Shown here piece after piece: positions 60,667-64,000 of a stretch of 64,000 nucleotides of DNA; position 1 is the stretch's first letter, and each line of letters starts with the position of its first letter. Made by a program: the position numbers and the translations under genes. The notes below the pieces were generated by a model that ran no database searches, was not told the origin of the DNA, and saw only the letters and a list, made by a program, of their open reading frames with translations. Origin of the DNA: Neobacillus sp. PS2-9 (lineage in GTDB: Bacteria; Bacillota; Bacilli; Bacillales; Cytobacillaceae); NCBI RefSeq assembly GCF_030915525.1, contig NZ_CP133269.1, positions 955,001 to 1,019,000 on the forward strand, given 5' to 3'.

Positions 60667-61629
60667 TTACGCCAACACTTCCGCACCAAGCAAGCTCACA
60701 ACAGTTCCGGCCTTACCCTCAAGAGCGTGAAACGCCTGATCCAATGAAGTGATAATCGTTTTGCGCTCAGGACTTGTTGCCGCAAAATTAATTGCAGCCT
60801 CTACCTTTGGCAGCATGCTTCCAGGAGCAAAATGACCTTTTTCTATAAAAGCCCTTAATTCAGCAATACTCACGTCCTCTAATTTCCGCTGCGTTGGTTT
60901 GTTAAAATCAATGTACACATTGTCAACTGCAGTTAAAATGATTAACGCATCCGCATCTACCAGTTCAGCCAACTTTTGCGATGCAAAATCTTTGTCTATT
61001 ACCGCTTCAATTCCGATTAACCCGTGTTCTGTTTCTAAAACAGGAATACCGCCGCCACCAACCGCAATGACGATGTTGCCTTTTTCGACTAATGAATTGA
61101 TTACGGAATGCTCTAAAATACTCACAGGCATCGGTGAAGGAACCACCCGTCTCCAGCCACGTCCTGCATCTTCTTTAAAACAGGTATTCGTTAACTCCAT
61201 GATTTCCTTCGCATCATCTTCCCTATAGAAAGGTCCGATGGGCTTCGTCGGATTGAGAAACGCAGAATCCTGTTTATCCACGGCTACCCTTGTTACAACT
61301 GTGACGACATTTTTATCAATTCTGCGCTCTTTTAATACTTTATCCATCGCATTCTGCATCCAATAGCCAATCATTCCCTGGCTCATCGCTCCGCACGTGT
61401 CCAGGGGCATGGCCGGATTTTTCGTTGAATCAGCTGCCTTTTGCTGAAGCAGAATATTACCAACCTGTGGACCATTACCATGGGAGATAATAATATCAAT
61501 TCCCTTTTCAATAAATTGAACAAGTTGCCGTGCTGTTTTTTCCAATGCTAATTGCTGCGCTTCTGCGGTTGCGTTTCCCGATTGAATGGCATTCCCGCCT
61601 AGCGCAATCACCACTTTTTGCTTTGTCAT
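60667..61629 (-). CDS. arcC: ArcC, carbamate kinase
   Basis: 320 residues on the minus strand. [14 protein letters not shown] near the N-terminus and [14 protein letters not shown] are the amino-acid-kinase motifs; [21 protein letters not shown] and [15 protein letters not shown] complete the carbamate-kinase pattern. It makes ATP from carbamoyl phosphate. ATG at 61629 is preferred over the longer frame; GAGGGG is 7-8 nt before it. It is third of a cluster with a YfcC carrier and an M20 peptidase, suggesting use of an arginine- or ureido-derived substrate. Confidence 0.95.
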   Translation of the reverse strand: MTKQKVVIALGGNAIQSGNATAEAQQLALEKTARQLVQFIEKGIDIIISHGNGPQVGNILLQQKAADSTKNPAMPLDTCGAMSQGMIGYWMQNAMDKVLKERRIDKNVVTVVTRVAVDKQDSAFLNPTKPIGPFYREDDAKEIMELTNTCFKEDAGRGWRRVVPSPMPVSILEHSVINSLVEKGNIVIAVGGGGIPVLETEHGLIGIEAVIDKDFASQKLAELVDADALIILTAVDNVYIDFNKPTQRKLEDVSIAELRAFIEKGHFAPGSMLPKVEAAINFAATSPERKTIITSLDQAFHALEGKAGTVVSLLGAEVLA

Positions 61630-61672
61630 GATTAAACCCCTCTTCTTTTTGAAAAATGGCACTTATAAACGA

Positions 61673-63163
61673 TTAACTCATCATGGTGGCGATACTCAAA
61701 ATCACCATCACAATCACAGAAAGTGACAAAACTAATTTCCAAACATGTTTGAGGTAGGTGCTATATGGAACCCTTGCAATGGCCAGTGCTCCCATGATAA
61801 CCGCACTTGTAGGAGTCAGTAGGTTTACAACCCCGGATGCACTTTGGTAAGCGGTAATCACTAAATGTCTACCTACTCCCGCAAAATCAGCCAATGGTGC
61901 CATAATCGGCATTGATAAAGTGGCGAGACCGGAAGTCGATGGCACAAGAAAGGATAGCGGCAGATAAAACAAGAATGATAAATTGGTAAAAAGCACAGAG
62001 CCCATGTTATCCAGCATTCCTTCGCCCCAATGAAGCACGGTCGCAGTCATTCCGCCAGCATCCATGACAACGGTAATTCCGCGAGAGATGCCAATAATAA
62101 GGGCAACGCCTAACAAATCTCTTGCCCCATTCACAAACGTGCTAGTAAACTCAGATTCTTTCATTCTATAAATAAAAGCAATAATGATGGAGGAGGTTAG
62201 GAATAACATCGTTAACTCACCAAACCACCAGTCTCCAAGCGGAAGGACCCCGCCGAGTAATTTCCCAATGAACGGAATTTTTGCTACGGCCTTGGTGAAA
62301 TCTTCAAAAATAGTAATATTAAATTTATAAGCCCATGGAATAACTCCTAAAATCATGACAACAAAGGTTAAACCAAATACCGTAAGCACGGCCTTATGAC
62401 GGCCGGTAAATGTTACTTCTTCCGCTTTCTGTGATAAAAAGTGCTGTTCATTTTCTGTTTTCATCTGGGCAATCAATGATTTAGATGGGTCTGCCTTTAC
62501 TTTTTTTGCGTAGCGCATGACGAAAATAATTGTGAAAATAAGCGTGACTGCAAGGATGATGAGGCGAAGTCCCATCCCATCTCCAATTGATATTCCGGCA
62601 AATCCAGAAGCGATGCCCGTAGCAAACGGGTTAACGGTGGATCCTAAACAACCAACCCCTGCACCAAGGGCGATAATCGAGACAGCGGTTAAAGCGTCAT
62701 AGCCTGCTGCTATCAGTACTGGAATGAGGATGGGGTAAAACGCGATGGTTTCCTCTGCCATCCCGTAAGTGGAACCACCAATTGCGAATAGAACCATAAG
62801 AATCGGAATTAGCCATTGCTCTCGCCCCTTTAGCTTGCGGATGACCCGTGTAATCCCGGCGTCAATCGCACCCGTCTTCATCACTACCCCTAAGAAACCG
62901 CCAATCACTAGAACGAACAATGCAATATCCTTCGCATCGAAAAAGCCGTTGATCGGTGCATTTAAAACCTCCCACACCCCTTGAGGTGTCTGTTCGTCAC
63001 TTGGCAGCTGCTGGTAGGTTCCGGAGACAGGAATTTCTTTTTCCGTTGCTTTATCTACTTTAGTATCATAATGCCCACCTGGGATGATCCAGGTGAAGGC
63101 GGCAATCACAACAATAATCAAGAATAATAACGTATAAGCGGTAGGCATCTTGAACTTTTTCAT
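61673..63163 (-). CDS. YfcC-family membrane carrier (DcuC/ArgO-like superfamily)
   Basis: 496 residues, about 12 helices. Start ATG 63163 with GGAGG upstream. AAFTWIIPGGHYDT (about 20-33) is typical of the YfcC / basic-amino-acid antiporter group; GVGCLGSTVNPFATGIASGF and LVPSTSGLATLSMPIMAPL are the paired re-entrant motifs of the superfamily. In arginine-deiminase-type clusters such proteins exchange arginine and ornithine; here the partner genes are carbamate kinase and a peptidase, so an amino acid, peptide or ureido compound is likely. Confidence 0.85.
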   Translation of the reverse strand: MKKFKMPTAYTLLFLIIVVIAAFTWIIPGGHYDTKVDKATEKEIPVSGTYQQLPSDEQTPQGVWEVLNAPINGFFDAKDIALFVLVIGGFLGVVMKTGAIDAGITRVIRKLKGREQWLIPILMVLFAIGGSTYGMAEETIAFYPILIPVLIAAGYDALTAVSIIALGAGVGCLGSTVNPFATGIASGFAGISIGDGMGLRLIILAVTLIFTIIFVMRYAKKVKADPSKSLIAQMKTENEQHFLSQKAEEVTFTGRHKAVLTVFGLTFVVMILGVIPWAYKFNITIFEDFTKAVAKIPFIGKLLGGVLPLGDWWFGELTMLFLTSSIIIAFIYRMKESEFTSTFVNGARDLLGVALIIGISRGITVVMDAGGMTATVLHWGEGMLDNMGSVLFTNLSFLFYLPLSFLVPSTSGLATLSMPIMAPLADFAGVGRHLVITAYQSASGVVNLLTPTSAVIMGALAIARVPYSTYLKHVWKLVLSLSVIVMVILSIATMMS

Positions 63164-63193
63164 GAGTATTCCTCCATTAGTCAAATGGCATAC

Positions 63194-64000
63194 CTATCGA
63201 GTTAATTCGTAGATGGCTTTTGCGTAAATCAACATCGCTGTAAACATTTTGTCTAATTCAATATGTTCATTCGGCTGATGCTCGGTTTTTGCTTGCTTTG
63301 GAAAAATGGCGCCATAGGCCACGACGTTTTCCATGGCTCTAGCATAGGTGGCACCACCAGAAGAAATCGGTTCGGAAACGGTATCCCCAGTTACTTCCTG
63401 GTAAACGTTCATTAAGGTTTTGATTAGAAATGAATCCTTTGGTAAATAAATCGATTTTAGATAGTCAAATTCTTTGTAGGTTAACCCGTATTCTTTTGCA
63501 ACTTGGGAGATCTGGTTAACGATTTCTTGTTTATCAGCAGTCACAGGAATGCGGATATCGATGGATAACTGCTCTATTTCCTCCGTTAACTCTATTTTTC
63601 CGACATTGAACTTTAGCTTACCTGATGGCTCATCTTCACAGTTGCCAAAAATGCTGGTTGCAAACGGATCTTCTTTAATTAGGTCATTAACAAACTCAAT
63701 TATTTTTGAGGTGACGCCAATCTTTTTCAACCCCAGCAATAGCCTGCTAACCGCATTGATTCCTTTTTCCGTAACTTGGGCATGAACGGCCTTTCCGAGG
63801 ACCACGACACTACCGTCAGCCACTTCGTAATCAAACTCTAATTCCTCTAGAGCAGCTTGTAATTCCTCTAGATTTTCTCCGGCATATCTTGCGTTGTCAG
63901 GTACCGCATTAAAGGCATTACCTGCTTGTAAACGGAGGTTGGTTTCGTTAGTTCCTTCTAAATGAAACTGTAGCAAGCCCTTTTCGGCGTAAACCAACGG
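63194..64000 (-). CDS. M20-family dipeptidase (PepV/Sapep-like), partial
   Basis: The C-terminal 268 residues are present; the start lies beyond the right edge. The segment LGKAVHAQVTEKGINAVSRLLLGL is the dimerisation or lid domain entry, and the C-terminus has SSGGATYARAMENVVAYGAIFP and KTEHQPNEHIELDKMF, where His and Glu ligands of the zinc site occur. This matches PepV-type M20 dipeptidases. It is transcribed first in the order M20, YfcC, arcC, so it may release the amino acid that is then exchanged or degraded. Confidence 0.88.
   Translation of the reverse strand, partial: PLVYAEKGLLQFHLEGTNETNLRLQAGNAFNAVPDNARYAGENLEELQAALEELEFDYEVADGSVVVLGKAVHAQVTEKGINAVSRLLLGLKKIGVTSKIIEFVNDLIKEDPFATSIFGNCEDEPSGKLKFNVGKIELTEEIEQLSIDIRIPVTADKQEIVNQISQVAKEYGLTYKEFDYLKSIYLPKDSFLIKTLMNVYQEVTGDTVSEPISSGGATYARAMENVVAYGAIFPKQAKTEHQPNEHIELDKMFTAMLIYAKAIYELTR

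Overview
The window reads as a contiguous piece of a low-GC Gram-positive chromosome from the Bacillaceae (Bacillus or Neobacillus-like). Gene order from csbA-uvrB-uvrA through hprK-lgt-ppaX, hisZGDBHAFI, trxB-yvcI-rapZ-yvcK-whiA-crh, clpP, cggR-gapA-pgk-tpi-pgm-eno, secG-est-rnr-smpB-ssrA follows the Bacillus subtilis plan. Ribosome binding sites are strong AGGAGG types, TTG and GTG starts are common, and SigA, Fur, LexA, CtsR and CggR sites can be read directly.

Layout. 1-9.5 kb is a metal and redox accessory block: a partial amino-acid binding lipoprotein, a Met/His/Asp-repeat secreted protein with a membrane polyferredoxin, a cadC-cadA cadmium/zinc module, a methyltransferase, a CzcD-like exporter, and a Fur-controlled FTR1 iron permease with a lipoprotein, followed by a CcdA-like membrane protein. 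9.8-12.6 kb is one large surface protein with a duplicated propeller-like domain and wall-binding repeats. 12.8-24 kb holds yhdT-panF, csbA, uvrBA, an orphan Opp/Dpp-type permease pair and the yvl genes. 24.5-45 kb holds hprK-lgt-yvoD-ppaX-yvoF, the complete histidine operon, yvcD, trxB, the yvcI-to-crh cluster, clpP, tRNA-Arg(CCG) and sigL. 45-58.6 kb holds the CggR-controlled lower glycolysis operon, secG, est, rnr, smpB and ssrA. 59.4-64 kb holds an MFS exporter and a minus-strand M20 peptidase / YfcC carrier / carbamate kinase cluster.

How the genes work together. HprK, PpaX and Crh form the Ser-P carbon-control circuit (PpaX disposes of pyrophosphate released by HprK), with CggR and the triose pathway encoded further along. 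SmpB, tmRNA and RNase R are the trans-translation rescue machinery, and ClpP degrades its tagged products. HisZ plus short HisG form the two-subunit ATP phosphoribosyltransferase.

Most unusual points. (1) The tmRNA gene is split in its T-loop by a 279-nt sequence with the hallmarks of a group I intron: a U.G splice-site pair, a P7 with a bulged C, and a terminal G. A start-less LAGLIDADG homing-endonuclease relic lies antisense immediately downstream. (2) cadA has an in-frame UGA exactly where the first Cys of its CxxC metal-binding motif should be. (3) Three intergenic arrays of degenerate repeats share a strict 21-bp period, and each begins 18-31 nt after an intrinsic terminator. (4) There is a 185-bp MITE-like element with inverted ends and a TTATAT target duplication next to the uvrB promoter, and two copies of a 115-bp structured intergenic repeat.
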